The position numbers and the translations under genes were made by a program. A DNA stretch of 64,000 nt from Paracoccus alkenifer (GTDB lineage: Bacteria; Pseudomonadota; Alphaproteobacteria; Rhodobacterales; Rhodobacteraceae): NCBI RefSeq assembly GCF_900108405.1, contig NZ_FNXG01000005.1, positions 153,856 to 217,855 on the forward strand. Reading direction: 5' to 3'. Positions 35,595 through 44,796 of this stretch are shown here, in pieces; position 1 is the stretch's first letter; each line of letters opens with the position of its first letter. Below the pieces are notes generated by a model. The model saw nothing but the letters and a program-made list of their open reading frames with translations, was not told where the DNA came from and searched no databases.

Positions 35595-37282
35595 GCGCCC
35601 AATCCAAAGGCGTCGTCGGGAATCGCGGTCAGCTGGTCGATGCCGGCCGCGGCCTCGGCCAGGTCGCCGGCGTTCCGGGGCAGGATGCGGGTGATGTAGA
35701 TGCGGGCCAGCGCCTCGCGCGCGCCCGCGCCCTTTTGCGCGGCGATCAGGTGGAAATGCGCGCCCAGCACCCGCGCGAATGCGGCAAGATAGGGCGTTGC
35801 CCCCGCCAGCCGGTCGGGCTGCGAGGCCGCCAGCAGCGATTGCGTCGCCGCCCGCAGCGCCTGCGCGGCCTCGGCCACCGGCGTGGCAAGGTCGGGCAGC
35901 GCAGGCGCTGCGGCATCGGCGCCCGCCGCCACCTCGTCGAGCAGGGCCAGCGCCATTTCGCCCCCGTCCATCATCTTGCGCAGCACGAGGTCGATGGCCT
36001 GGATGCCGTTGGTGCCTTCGTAGATCGGGGTGATGCGCACGTCGCGCAGATATTGCGCGGCGCCGGTTTCCTCGATGAAGCCCATGCCGCCGTGGACCTG
36101 CACCCCCGCATCGGCCACGCGGCAGCCGGTGTCGGTGCCGTAGGACTTGGCGATCGGGGTCAGAAAGGCGGCGCGGGCGGACCAAGTCTCATCCCCGGTA
36201 GCGGTGGCCATGTCCAGCGCCTGCGCGCAGGCCAGCCCGATGGCGCGGGCGGCGAACACCTCGGCCCGCGACACCGCCAGCATCCGGCGCACGTCGGGGT
36301 GGGTGATGATCGCGCCCATCTGCACACGCTCGGCCGCATAGGCGGCGGCCTGCTGCAACGCGGCCTCGGCCACGGCGACGCCCTGCATCCCCACCGCCAG
36401 CCGGGCCGCGTTCATCATGGTGAACATGGCGGCCATGCCCTTGTGTTCCTCGCCCACCAGCCAGCCCTGCGCGGCCTCAAAGCTCATCACGCAGGTGGGT
36501 GAGCCGTGAATGCCCATCTTGTGTTCGACCGACACCACCTTGAGGCTGTTGGCCACGCCGGGCTTGGCGTTTTCGTCGGGGATGTATTTCGGCACCATGA
36601 ACAGGCTGATGCCGCGGGTGCCCTTGCCGCCGTCGGGCAGGCGCGCCAGCACCAGATGACAGGTGTTTTCGTTCACGTCGCTGTCGCCCCAGGTGATAAA
36701 GATCTTTTGCCCGGTGACGCGATAGGTGCCGTCGTCGCTGCGTTCGGCCCGCGTGGTCAGCGCGCCGACGTCGGAACCCGCCTGCGGCTCGGTCAGGTTC
36801 ATGGTGCCGTTCCATTCGCCGGAAATCAGCTTGGGCAGGTAAAGCGCGCGCAGCTCGTCGCTGGCGTGGTGCTGCAACGCCTCGATCTGGCCCTGGGTCA
36901 GCAGCGGGTTCAGTTGCAGCGCCAGGCAGGCGCCGCCGATCATTTCGCCCACGGCGACGTTCAGCGTGTGCGGCAACCCGGCGCCGCCGTATTCGGGGTC
37001 CGCCGACAGCCCGATCCAGCCGCCCTCGGCCAGCGCCGCCATGCCGGTGTCAAAGCCGGGCGAGGACCGCACCGCGCCGTTTTCCAGCCGCGCCGGGGTC
37101 AGGTCGCCGTTGCGGTTCAACGGCGCCAGCACCTCGGTCGCCATGCGCCCGGCCTCGGTCAGGATCGCGGAAACCGTGTCGGGGGTGGCCTCGGCAAAGC
37201 GTTCGGTCGCGGCGATGCCGGACAGGGGCACGACAGAGTCCAGGATAAAGGCGATGTCTTCGACCGGCGCGCGATAGGCCAT
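35591..37282 (-). CDS. Acyl-CoA dehydrogenase, long form (DmdC-like)
   Basis: A 563-residue acyl-CoA dehydrogenase with the extra N- and C-terminal segments of the family that includes 3-methylmercaptopropionyl-CoA dehydrogenase DmdC. Motifs are MNLTEPQAGSDVGALTTRA, GQKIFITWGDSDVNEN, VHGGMGFIEETGAAQYLRD and ITPIYEGTNGIQAIDL, with the usual catalytic Glu in YEGT. Electrons would go to ETF. It overlaps the MBL hydrolase gene by 4 bases. Substrate cannot be read: DmdC-type paralogues handle many acyl-CoAs, so methylthiopropionate is only one option. Confidence 0.9.
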   Translation of the reverse strand: MAYRAPVEDIAFILDSVVPLSGIAATERFAEATPDTVSAILTEAGRMATEVLAPLNRNGDLTPARLENGAVRSSPGFDTGMAALAEGGWIGLSADPEYGGAGLPHTLNVAVGEMIGGACLALQLNPLLTQGQIEALQHHASDELRALYLPKLISGEWNGTMNLTEPQAGSDVGALTTRAERSDDGTYRVTGQKIFITWGDSDVNENTCHLVLARLPDGGKGTRGISLFMVPKYIPDENAKPGVANSLKVVSVEHKMGIHGSPTCVMSFEAAQGWLVGEEHKGMAAMFTMMNAARLAVGMQGVAVAEAALQQAAAYAAERVQMGAIITHPDVRRMLAVSRAEVFAARAIGLACAQALDMATATGDETWSARAAFLTPIAKSYGTDTGCRVADAGVQVHGGMGFIEETGAAQYLRDVRITPIYEGTNGIQAIDLVLRKMMDGGEMALALLDEVAAGADAAAPALPDLATPVAEAAQALRAATQSLLAASQPDRLAGATPYLAAFARVLGAHFHLIAAQKGAGAREALARIYITRILPRNAGDLAEAAAGIDQLTAIPDDAFGLGA

Positions 37283-37398
37283 GGGCGTTTCCTCGTATGC
37301 GGCGCAGGGCGTTGCAATCCGGCCTCATGCGCGTATGTCCGTTCATCGGCCGCAACCCTAATGACCCGCCGGCCCGCCGCAAGCCCGCAAAGGACAAG

Positions 37399-38358
37399 AT
37401 GCCCGCAGCCCCCACCCTGACCCTGCGTCCCGATGCCCAGGGCATCGCCAGCGCCGCGCGGCTGCTGGCCGATGGCGCGACCGTCGCCCTGCCGACGGAA
37501 ACGGTCTATGGGCTGGCCGCGAATGCCCGCGACGGGGCGGCGGTGGCGCGGATCTATCAGGCCAAGGGGCGGCCGGCGTTCAACCCGCTGATCGTGCATT
37601 GCGTGGATATGGCGGCCGCCGGGCGGATCGGCGTGCTGGGGGGCGAGGCCGAGGCACTGGCCCGCGCATTCTGGCCCGGGCCGCTGACGCTGGTGGTGCC
37701 GCTGCGGGCGGATGCGGGCATCGCCGGGATCGTGACGGCGGGGCTGGACAGCGTCGGGCTGCGGGTGCCGGCGCATAGGCTGGCGCAGGCGGTGCTGCGG
37801 GAATCGGGGCTGGCGCTGGCAATGCCCTCGGCCAACGCCTCGGGGCGGATCAGCCCGACCACGGCGGCGCATGTGCTGGACCCGGACGGCGGGCTGGCGG
37901 GGCGCATCGCCGCGGTGCTGGACGGCGGCGCCTGTCCGGTCGGGGTCGAATCGACCATCATCGGCTGGCGGGACGGGGCGGCGGTGCTGCTGCGCCCGGG
38001 CGGCATCGCGGCCGAGGATATCGAGGCGGTGCTGGGCCACCCCTTGGCCCGCGCCGCCATGGGCGGGGATACGCCCGATTCGCCGGGCCAGCTGCTGAGC
38101 CACTACGCCCCCGCGGCCCCGGTCCGGCTGGACGCGCAAGAGGCGCAGGCGGGCGAGACGCTGATCGGTTTCGGCCCGGTGGCCGGGGATCTGACGCTGT
38201 CCGCCTCGGGCGATCTGGCCGAGGCCGCCGCCCGGCTGTTCGACGTGCTGCGCGAGGCCGACCGCCGCGGCCTGCCCATCGCGGTGGCGCCGATCCCCGC
38301 GCAGGGGCTGGGGCTGGCGATCAACGACCGGCTGGCCCGCGCGGCGGCGCCGCGGTGA
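37399..38358 (+). CDS. L-threonylcarbamoyladenylate synthase, Sua5 type
   Basis: Sua5/YwlC makes threonylcarbamoyl-AMP for the t6A37 modification of tRNAs reading ANN codons. The 319-residue protein has the YrdC domain with ALPTETVYGLAANAR, YQAKGRPAFNPLIVHC and MPSANASGRISPT, followed by the C-terminal Sua5 domain (SPGQLLSHYAPAAPVRL linker). The ATG at 37399 follows AAAGGACAAG; the frame is open 34 codons upstream without a site. It is divergent from the long acyl-CoA dehydrogenase. Confidence 0.94.
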   Translation: MPAAPTLTLRPDAQGIASAARLLADGATVALPTETVYGLAANARDGAAVARIYQAKGRPAFNPLIVHCVDMAAAGRIGVLGGEAEALARAFWPGPLTLVVPLRADAGIAGIVTAGLDSVGLRVPAHRLAQAVLRESGLALAMPSANASGRISPTTAAHVLDPDGGLAGRIAAVLDGGACPVGVESTIIGWRDGAAVLLRPGGIAAEDIEAVLGHPLARAAMGGDTPDSPGQLLSHYAPAAPVRLDAQEAQAGETLIGFGPVAGDLTLSASGDLAEAAARLFDVLREADRRGLPIAVAPIPAQGLGLAINDRLARAAAPR

Positions 38359-38410
38359 CCCGGGCGCCGCGCCATTGCGGCGGCGCGCCCCTGCGCCTAG
38401 CCTTGCGCCC

Positions 38411-39241
38411 ATGACCGCCGCGCCGATCTGGAAAGACATCGAAGTTGACGCCGCCACCGCGCTGGCGCTGCTGGACTGGCAGCGCGAGATGGGCGCGGAC
38501 GAGCCGATCCTTGACGCGCCGGTGGACCGCTACGCCGAGGTTGCCCCCGCCCCCGCGCCGCCCGCTCCGCAGCCGGCGCTGCCCGGGATGCCCGCCGCCC
38601 CCGCCGCCGCGGCGCCCGCGCCCCAGATCGACCTGCCGGCGCAGGCCACGGCGATGGCTGCCCGTGCCGGCAGCCTGTCCGAACTCGCGTCGCTGATGCA
38701 GGATTTCGACGGGCTCGACATCCGCCGGGGCGCCCGCAACTTTGTCTTTGCCGACGGCAACCCGGGTGCGCGGGTGATGATCCTGGGCGAGGCCCCGGGC
38801 GAGGAAGAGGACCGGCAGGGCCGCCCATTCGTCGGGCGCGCCGGGCAGCTGCTGGACCAGATGTTCGCCGCCATCGGCCTGTCGCGGCAGGCGGTGGATG
38901 CGGAACGCGCGCTTTACATCACCAATGTGCTGCCCTGGCGCCCGCCCGGCAACCGCCGCCCGGAACAGGCGGAAATCGACGCGATGCTGCCCTTTGTCGC
39001 CCGCCACGTCGAGCTGGCGGCGCCGGATTTTCTGGTGCTGATGGGCAACACCCCCTGTCAGGCGGTGCTGGGGCGGCAGGGGATCCTGCGGCTGCGCGGG
39101 CAATGGACGCAAGGTTTCGACCGCCCGGTGCTGCCGATGACGCACCCTGCCTATCTGCTGCGCAACCCCATCGCCAAGCGCGATTCCTGGGTGGACCTGC
39201 TGTCGCTTCAGGCCCGGCTTCAGCCCGGCGCGCAGCCCTGA
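38411..39241 (+). CDS. Uracil-DNA glycosylase, family 4-like, without Fe-S cysteines
   Basis: A 276-residue uracil-DNA glycosylase of the family 4 type, which removes uracil from DNA. The catalytic segment [20 protein letters not shown] and the C-terminal [12 protein letters not shown] are clear. The N-terminus has an Ala/Pro-rich linker at about residues 48-75. Family 4 enzymes normally hold a 4Fe-4S cluster by four cysteines; here the positions read [13 protein letters not shown] and [13 protein letters not shown], and the whole protein has one cysteine. It must therefore fold without the cluster. Its end overlaps the convergent gene by 22 bases. Confidence 0.9.
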   Translation: MTAAPIWKDIEVDAATALALLDWQREMGADEPILDAPVDRYAEVAPAPAPPAPQPALPGMPAAPAAAAPAPQIDLPAQATAMAARAGSLSELASLMQDFDGLDIRRGARNFVFADGNPGARVMILGEAPGEEEDRQGRPFVGRAGQLLDQMFAAIGLSRQAVDAERALYITNVLPWRPPGNRRPEQAEIDAMLPFVARHVELAAPDFLVLMGNTPCQAVLGRQGILRLRGQWTQGFDRPVLPMTHPAYLLRNPIAKRDSWVDLLSLQARLQPGAQP

Positions 39242-40020
39242 TATTCGACCGCGCCGCCGGACCCGTCGACCAGCGTCAGCCGCACCGCGTCCCGGTCCAG
39301 CGCAAAGGGCTTCCCCGAGGGCGCCACGAAATCCGAGGTCGCGGTGATCCGCCCCCCTGATTCGGCGATGTCGGGCGAGGATACCCAGATCCCGCCATCG
39401 TCATGTTCCAGCGCCGCCGCGACATCCTCGCCCGGGCCGGCGGGTGCCGTGACGGCGACGCGCAGCCCGTCCTCGATCTCGGTCACCCGGCAGTCCAGCA
39501 ACGCGGGCTGAGGCTGCGGCACCTGGGCCAGCGCAGCCTCGATCCCCGGGTCGGGGGTCTCGGCAAGCGCAGGCGCGTCCAGCGTCAGATGCGCGGGCAC
39601 GCAGATCGATTCGCACAGGCCCAGCTCGACCCCGACCCGGCCGGTCAGGGGCGCGCCGGGGGCGGCGGGGGTGATCTCGATCGGCAGGATCAGCGCATCG
39701 TGATAGCCCAGCGTGCGCTCTCCGGCGGATTCGATGATCTCGGGCACCGGCCAGTGCAGCGTGGCGGCGGTGATGTTCCCGGCGCCGTCCCAGTCGAACC
39801 CGGGCGGCACGCCGCTGTCGCCGGGGCTGCGCCAGTAGGTCTTCCACCCCGGTTGCAGCTTCAGTTCCAGCGCGGTCATCCAGGTGCCCGCGGCAGAGGG
39901 ATAGGCGGGCAGCAGACGGGCCGATGTCAGCCCCGGCGGCAGATCCTGCGCGCCAGAGGCAAGGGGCAGCGCCAGCAGGGCGGCCAGAAACGGGGCGACA
40001 AGGGCGGTGCGAAAGCTCAT
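39220..40020 (-). CDS. Periplasmic DsbD N-terminal-like (ScsB-type) domain protein
   Basis: A 266-residue exported protein with a signal peptide (MSFRTALVAPFLAALLALPLASG). The mature part resembles the N-terminal domain of DsbD/ScsB-type thiol reductases: LELKLQPGWKTYWRSPGDSG and GVELGLCESICVPAHLTLDA with a Cys pair (CESIC). It lacks the membrane and thioredoxin domains, so it may receive reducing power from another protein. Its last 22 bases overlap the 3' end of the convergent glycosylase gene. Partners are not visible nearby. Confidence 0.84.
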   Translation of the reverse strand: MSFRTALVAPFLAALLALPLASGAQDLPPGLTSARLLPAYPSAAGTWMTALELKLQPGWKTYWRSPGDSGVPPGFDWDGAGNITAATLHWPVPEIIESAGERTLGYHDALILPIEITPAAPGAPLTGRVGVELGLCESICVPAHLTLDAPALAETPDPGIEAALAQVPQPQPALLDCRVTEIEDGLRVAVTAPAGPGEDVAAALEHDDGGIWVSSPDIAESGGRITATSDFVAPSGKPFALDRDAVRLTLVDGSGGAVEYQGCAPG

Positions 40021-40156
40021 GCCCCGGATGTAGGTGCGGCGGCGACTGGGCGAAAGTCACAACTGCGCCATGGCCGGCCGCGCGGCGGCGGGCGCCACCC
40101 CGCAGGGCTTGCGCCGCGGGCAGGGGATGCCGATGTTGCACAGGAAAGGATGCCCC

Positions 40157-40774
40157 ATGACCGACACCCCGATCCCTGCCGCCGATGATCGCGGCGCCGC
40201 CCGCGACAATCTGACCGGCAAGGTGCTGATCGCGATGCCGGGCATGTCCGACCCGCGCTTTGCCCACGCGGTGGTGCTGATCTGCGCACATGGCGACGAA
40301 GGCGCGATGGGAATTGTCCTCAACAAGCCGCTGCCCGACATCGGCTTTGCCGAGCTGATGGACCAGCTGGGGATCCCGACCGGGGACGAGGATCCCCCGG
40401 TCCCCGTGCATTTCGGCGGCCCGGTCGAGCCGGGGCGCGGCTTTGTGCTGCACCCGCTGCCCGGCGACGAGCCCGAGGACGAAGGCTTGGGCCGCGTCCG
40501 CATCGGCGGGCTGGAACTGGGGGTGACCACGACCCGCAACATCCTGGAAGACATCGCGCAGGGCCGCGGCCCCGACCGCGCGGTGCTGTCGCTGGGCTAT
40601 ACCGGCTGGGGCGCGGGACAGCTGGAAAGCGAAATGCTTGCCAACGGCTGGCTGACCGCCGAGGTCGGCGACGATCTGATCTTCGGCGCCGACAATGGCC
40701 GCAAATGGCATGACGCGCTGAAATCGCTGGGGGTGGATCCGCTGGCGCTGTCGGCCTCGGCCGGGCGGGCCTGA
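40157..40774 (+). CDS. YqgE/AlgH family protein
   Basis: A 205-residue member of the YqgE/AlgH family (DUF179), cytoplasmic, with no settled biochemical function. Family segments are [51 protein letters not shown] and [14 protein letters not shown]. The ATG follows AGGAAAGGATGCCCC. It is divergent from the DsbD-like gene, and its stop is directly followed by a family A repeat. Confidence 0.93.
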   Translation: MTDTPIPAADDRGAARDNLTGKVLIAMPGMSDPRFAHAVVLICAHGDEGAMGIVLNKPLPDIGFAELMDQLGIPTGDEDPPVPVHFGGPVEPGRGFVLHPLPGDEPEDEGLGRVRIGGLELGVTTTRNILEDIAQGRGPDRAVLSLGYTGWGAGQLESEMLANGWLTAEVGDDLIFGADNGRKWHDALKSLGVDPLALSASAGRA

Positions 40775-40775
40775 A

Positions 40776-40908
40776 GGGGGCTTTGCCCCCCGCGCTGCGC
40801 GCTCCCCCCAGGATATTTCCACACCAAAGAGGGGCGGGGTTCTTCATCACGCAAATATCCTCGGGGGGATCGCCGCAGGCGATGGGGGGCAGACGGCCCC
40901 CCCGGCGA
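40776..40908. repeat. Composite intergenic palindrome, family A, rearranged halves
   Basis: Directly after the yqgE stop lies GGGGGCTTTGCCCCC (40776-40790), then GCGCTGCGCGC and CCCCCCAGGATATTTCC leading to CACCAAAGA (40822-40830). After a short spacer a second block reads AAATATCCTCGGGGGGAT (40853-40870) with an internal GCCGCAGGC hairpin and a run of GGGGGG/CCCCCC. The same modules occur at 8587-8716 but in the opposite order, so here the half-elements stand back to back. It fills most of the 200-base gap before pyrB. Confidence 0.65.
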
Positions 40909-40974
40909 CGGTGGCGCTTGCCCGCCCCGTCCCGGTTTGCGATAGAGAGGACGTTCGTGAACCGGAGGCCAGCC

Positions 40975-41937
40975 ATGATGTTCCGCGCCCGCCATCTGCT
41001 TGGCGTCGAACAGCTGTCCCCGCCCGAGATCACCACGCTGCTGGATCTTGCCGAAACCTATGTCGCGCTGAACCGCAGCACGGTGAAACACGGCGATGCG
41101 TTGCAGGGGCTGACGCAGATCAACCTGTTTTTCGAGGCCTCGACCCGCACCCAGTCCAGCTTTGAGCTGGCCGGCAAACGGCTGGGCGCAGATGTGATGA
41201 ACATGGCCGTCGCCCATTCCAGCGTGAAAAAGGGCGAGACGCTGATCGACACCGCCCTGACCCTGAATGCGATGCAGCCCGATCTGCTGGTGGTGCGCCA
41301 CCCCCATTCCGGCGCCGTCAACCTGCTGGCGGAAAAGGTGAATTGCGCGGTGGTGAACGCGGGTGACGGACGGCATGAACACCCCACCCAGGCGCTGCTG
41401 GACGCGCTGACCATTCGCCGCGCCAAGGGGCGGCTGCACCGGCTGACCGTGGCCATCTGCGGCGACATCGCGCATTCGCGGGTGGCGCGGTCGAACCTGA
41501 TCCTGCTGGGCAAGATGGAAAACCGGGTGCGGCTGGTCGGGCCGGCGACGCTGATGCCCTCGGGCGCGGGCGAGTGGGGCTGCGAGGTCCATCACGACAT
41601 GGAAGAAGGGCTGCGCGACGCCGATGTGGTGATGATGCTGCGCCTGCAAAAGGAACGGATGGACGGCGGCTTCATCCCCTCGGAGCGCGAGTATTACCAC
41701 CGCTGGGGGCTGGACGCGGAAAAGCTGGCCCGCGCGAAACCCGACGCCATCGTGATGCATCCCGGCCCGATGAACCGCGGCGTGGAAATCGACGGCACCA
41801 TCGCCGACGACATCAACCGCAGCGTGATCCAGCACCAGGTCGAGATGGGCGTGGCGGTGCGCATGGCCGCCATGGACCTGCTGGCGCGCAACCTGCGGGC
41901 CGAACGCGGGGCGCGGGCGGCGGGGATGATGGTGTGA
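40975..41937 (+). CDS. pyrB: Aspartate carbamoyltransferase catalytic subunit
   Basis: PyrB condenses carbamoyl phosphate and aspartate in pyrimidine synthesis. The 320-residue protein has the carbamoyl phosphate site [20 protein letters not shown] near residue 52, [13 protein letters not shown], and [16 protein letters not shown] near the C-terminus. GGAGG lies six bases before the ATG at 40975; an adjacent ATG codon (40978) is also possible. The stop overlaps the start of an unrelated accessory gene in GTGA. The dihydroorotase-like pyrC follows after that gene, as expected for a PyrB-PyrC' assembly. Confidence 0.97.
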   Translation: MMFRARHLLGVEQLSPPEITTLLDLAETYVALNRSTVKHGDALQGLTQINLFFEASTRTQSSFELAGKRLGADVMNMAVAHSSVKKGETLIDTALTLNAMQPDLLVVRHPHSGAVNLLAEKVNCAVVNAGDGRHEHPTQALLDALTIRRAKGRLHRLTVAICGDIAHSRVARSNLILLGKMENRVRLVGPATLMPSGAGEWGCEVHHDMEEGLRDADVVMMLRLQKERMDGGFIPSEREYYHRWGLDAEKLARAKPDAIVMHPGPMNRGVEIDGTIADDINRSVIQHQVEMGVAVRMAAMDLLARNLRAERGARAAGMMV

Positions 41938-42908
41938 ATAAATTCGGCCGCCTCAAGCGCGTGGATCTTCGTAGCGGCTGGCTTAGCGAAGCGCTGGATT
42001 TCACCCCGTGGCTCGCTTCGGATGAAAACCTCTCATTACTGGGAGAGGCGCTGGGTATCGAACTTGAACTCGAAGCGCAGGAGCGGTCCGTCGGGCCTTT
42101 TCGGGCCGATATCTTGTGCAAGGATACTGCGGATGGAAGCTGGGTTCTGATCGAAAACCAACTGGAACGAACCGACCATACTCATCTGGGACAATTGATT
42201 ACCTATGCTGCCGGTTTGCACGCGGTCACCATTGTATGGATTGCGGCTAGGTTCACGGAAGAGCACCGGGCCGCCTGTGACTGGCTGAACGAATTTACAA
42301 CAGAGAATGTGCGCATCTTCGGACTGGAGGTCGAGCTTTGGCAGATCGGGGAAAGCCCTGTTGCGCCGAAATTCAATATAGTCAGCAAGCCGAATGACTG
42401 GAGTAGATCGGTTACAACCGATGCCGGCCTTACGGTAGTTCGAGAAATGCAGTTGCGCTACTGGACGTCCGTTGAGGAAATGATCCGCGACCGACGCGGT
42501 CCGCTGAACGCCGTAAAGCCCCCAGCGGAATCATGGGTCGGCCATGGTATCGGACGAAGCGGGGTAAGCTTGAATTTTGTCATGAACCGCCCTCAGAAAC
42601 TGGTCCGGGTCGAGATTTACATGACAGGCCGCTACGCCAAGTCCGATTATAATCAGCTTGCCGCGCAACAGAACGTAATCGAAGAAAGCTTGGGCTCTCC
42701 GCTTGTGTGGGAGCCGATGCCGGACAGGAGAGACGCACGAATCTCGCTTGCATTGAATCCGGCAGATCCGACTGACGAGACTGACTGGCCCCGCCAACAT
42801 GAATGGTTGGTTGATATGGCAGGGCGTTTTCATGCCGTATTCAGACCAGTCGTCAAGAACTTCGGGCGCGATCTTCAATTCATGGATACCAGCGAGGCGA
42901 AAGGATGA
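41934..42908 (+). CDS. PD-(D/E)XK nuclease-like protein with DUF4268
   Basis: A 324-residue accessory protein. The N-terminal half looks like a restriction-endonuclease fold: [20 protein letters not shown] has the D...ExQ pattern, followed by [14 protein letters not shown]. The C-terminal half (from about residue 190, [19 protein letters not shown]) resembles DUF4268. It starts with GTG in a GTGA overlap with pyrB and ends in an ATGA overlap with pyrC, so it is embedded in the pyr operon. Hand counts of two 60-base lines gave 57% GC (42241) and 47% (42361), against 80% in one pyrC line (43141). This suggests acquisition. A defence role is possible but unproved. Confidence 0.82.
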   Translation: MNKFGRLKRVDLRSGWLSEALDFTPWLASDENLSLLGEALGIELELEAQERSVGPFRADILCKDTADGSWVLIENQLERTDHTHLGQLITYAAGLHAVTIVWIAARFTEEHRAACDWLNEFTTENVRIFGLEVELWQIGESPVAPKFNIVSKPNDWSRSVTTDAGLTVVREMQLRYWTSVEEMIRDRRGPLNAVKPPAESWVGHGIGRSGVSLNFVMNRPQKLVRVEIYMTGRYAKSDYNQLAAQQNVIEESLGSPLVWEPMPDRRDARISLALNPADPTDETDWPRQHEWLVDMAGRFHAVFRPVVKNFGRDLQFMDTSEAKG

Positions 42909-44173
42909 TCCTGCATTTCCAGAACGCCCGCCTGATCGACCCCGAGGCGCTGAGCGACGAACCCGGCAGCCTGACCGTCGAGGACGGCGTGATCGTGGCG
43001 CTGGACGACGACGCCCCCGAGGGCGCGCGCGTGGTCGATTGCGACGGGCGTTGTCTTGCGCCCGGGATCGTCGATTGGGGCGTCAAGATCGGCGAGCCGG
43101 GCGAGCGGCACCGCGAATCCATGCGCTCGGCCGCACTGGCGGCGGCGGCGGGCGGGGTCACGACGATCGTCGCCCGCCCCGACACGCTGCCCCCGATCGA
43201 CACGCCGGAATCGCTGGAATTCGTCACCCGCCGCGCCGCCGGGCAGCTGGTGCGCATCCGCCATCAGGCGGCGCTGACCCGCGGCCGCGAGGGGCGCGAG
43301 ATGGTCGAGATGGGGTTTTTGCGCGACGTGGGCGCACTGGCCTTTACCGACGGGGTGCGGGTGGTCGAAAGCACCAAGCTGCTGACGCGCTGCATGACCT
43401 ATGCCCGCGATCTGGGCGCGCTGATCGTGGGTCATCCGCAGGATCCCGGGCTGTCGCGGGGCGCGGCGGCGACCAGCGGCAAGTTCGCCTCGCTCTACGG
43501 GCTGCCCTCGGTCACGCCCTTGGCGGAACGCATGGGGCTGGAACGTGATCTGGCGCTGGTCGAGGCGACGGGGGTGCGCTGGCACGCCGACCAGATCACC
43601 ACCGCCGATTCGCTGGTGGTGCTGGACCGGGCGCGGGCGGCGGGGCTGGACGTGACCGCGGGCACCTCGATCCACCATCTGACGCTGAACGAATTCGATG
43701 TGGGCGATTACCGCACCTTTTTCCGCCTGACCCCGCCCCTGCGATCCGAGGACGACCGCATGGCCATGGTCGAGGCCGTGGCCGAGGGCCGCATCGACGT
43801 GATCGGCAGTTTCCACACCCCCCAGGACGAAGAGGCCAAGCGCCTGCCCTTTGAGGTCGCGGCCCCGGGTGCGGTGGGGCTGGAAACCCTGCTGCCCGCG
43901 GCGATGCGGCTTTACCATCAGGGCGGCGTCGGGCTGGCGCAGCTGTGGCGGGCGATGTCGCTGAACCCCTCGCGGCGGCTGGGGCTGGATGCGGGGCGGC
44001 TGGCGATGGGCGCCCCTGCCGATCTGGTGCTGTTCGACCCGGATGCGCCCTTTGTCCTTGACCGTTTCGCCCTGCAATCCAAGTCCAAGAACACCCCCTT
44101 TGACGGCGCGCGGATGGAGGGAAGGGTGCTGGGCACCTGGGTCGGCGGTGCGCGGGTGTTCGGTCATGGCTGA
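42905..44173 (+). CDS. pyrC: Dihydroorotase-like PyrC, probably non-catalytic
   Basis: A 422-residue dihydroorotase homologue of the amidohydrolase superfamily. The usual metal motif DxHxHxREPG reads DWGVKIGEPGERH, and the catalytic DHAPH region reads IGSFHTPQDEEAK, so key His and Asp ligands are missing. The C-terminal GAVGLETLLPAAMRLYHQGG segment is conserved. In other bacteria such PyrC' proteins are inactive partners that hold PyrB trimers together. This fits the pyr operon position, although the DUF4268 gene now stands between the two. A true dihydroorotase should lie elsewhere. The start is in an ATGA overlap. Confidence 0.9.
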   Translation: MILHFQNARLIDPEALSDEPGSLTVEDGVIVALDDDAPEGARVVDCDGRCLAPGIVDWGVKIGEPGERHRESMRSAALAAAAGGVTTIVARPDTLPPIDTPESLEFVTRRAAGQLVRIRHQAALTRGREGREMVEMGFLRDVGALAFTDGVRVVESTKLLTRCMTYARDLGALIVGHPQDPGLSRGAAATSGKFASLYGLPSVTPLAERMGLERDLALVEATGVRWHADQITTADSLVVLDRARAAGLDVTAGTSIHHLTLNEFDVGDYRTFFRLTPPLRSEDDRMAMVEAVAEGRIDVIGSFHTPQDEEAKRLPFEVAAPGAVGLETLLPAAMRLYHQGGVGLAQLWRAMSLNPSRRLGLDAGRLAMGAPADLVLFDPDAPFVLDRFALQSKSKNTPFDGARMEGRVLGTWVGGARVFGHG

Positions 44174-44762
44174 TTCGCTGGTAATGATCGCGGCGGTGGG
44201 GCTGGGCTATCTGCTGGGTGCGGTGCCGTTCGGGGTGCTGGTGACGCGGGCGCTGGGGCTGGGCGATCTGCGCAGCATCGGCTCGGGCAATATCGGCGCG
44301 ACCAATGTGCTGCGGACGGGCAACAAGGGCGCCGCGCTGGCCACGCTGCTGCTGGACGGAGGCAAGGGCGCGGCGGCGGTGCTGCTGGCGCGCTGGCTGG
44401 GGGGCGAAAGCGCGGCGCTGGTCGCCGGGGGCGCGGCGTTTCTGGGGCATCTCTACCCGGTCTGGCTGGGATTCCGCGGCGGCAAGGGCGTCGCCACCTT
44501 TCTGGGCACGGTGGGCGCGCTGTCATGGCCGCTGGGGCTGGCGCTGTGCGGGATATGGCTGCTGACGGCGGTGCTGACCCGCATTTCCTCGCTGTCGGCG
44601 CTGGTGGCGGCTGCGGCTGCGCCGGTGCTGGCGCTGATCGCGGGCAAGGGCGGCGTGGCGGCGGCGGCGCTGTTCATGGCGGCGCTGATCCTTTTGCGCC
44701 ACCGCGAAAACATCGCCCGGCTGCGTGCGGGGACCGAGCCGCGCATCGGGCGCCGGTCCTAG
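44166..44762 (+). CDS. plsY: Glycerol-3-phosphate 1-O-acyltransferase PlsY
   Basis: PlsY transfers acyl groups from acyl phosphate to glycerol 3-phosphate at the inner membrane, the first step of phospholipid synthesis. The 198-residue protein has about five hydrophobic helices and the three family motifs: RSIGSGNIGATNVLRTG, LLDGGKGAAAVL and GFRGGKGVATFLG. The ATG at 44166 lies 8 bases inside the end of pyrC, so the genes are coupled, an arrangement common in Rhodobacterales. Confidence 0.96.
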   Translation: MADSLVMIAAVGLGYLLGAVPFGVLVTRALGLGDLRSIGSGNIGATNVLRTGNKGAALATLLLDGGKGAAAVLLARWLGGESAALVAGGAAFLGHLYPVWLGFRGGKGVATFLGTVGALSWPLGLALCGIWLLTAVLTRISSLSALVAAAAAPVLALIAGKGGVAAAALFMAALILLRHRENIARLRAGTEPRIGRRS

Positions 44763-44796
44763 GCGCGGCTGCAACAACGCGACAAGGAAGAATGCA

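Noticed and set aside
35591..37282. Naming the long acyl-CoA dehydrogenase as DmdC outright
   Set aside because: It shares the extended architecture, but no other DMSP genes are near, and paralogues of this type have many substrates.
41574..41933. Longer version of the DUF4268 protein starting inside pyrB
   Set aside because: The extra residues are a shadow of pyrB, and family resemblance begins after the GTG at 41934.
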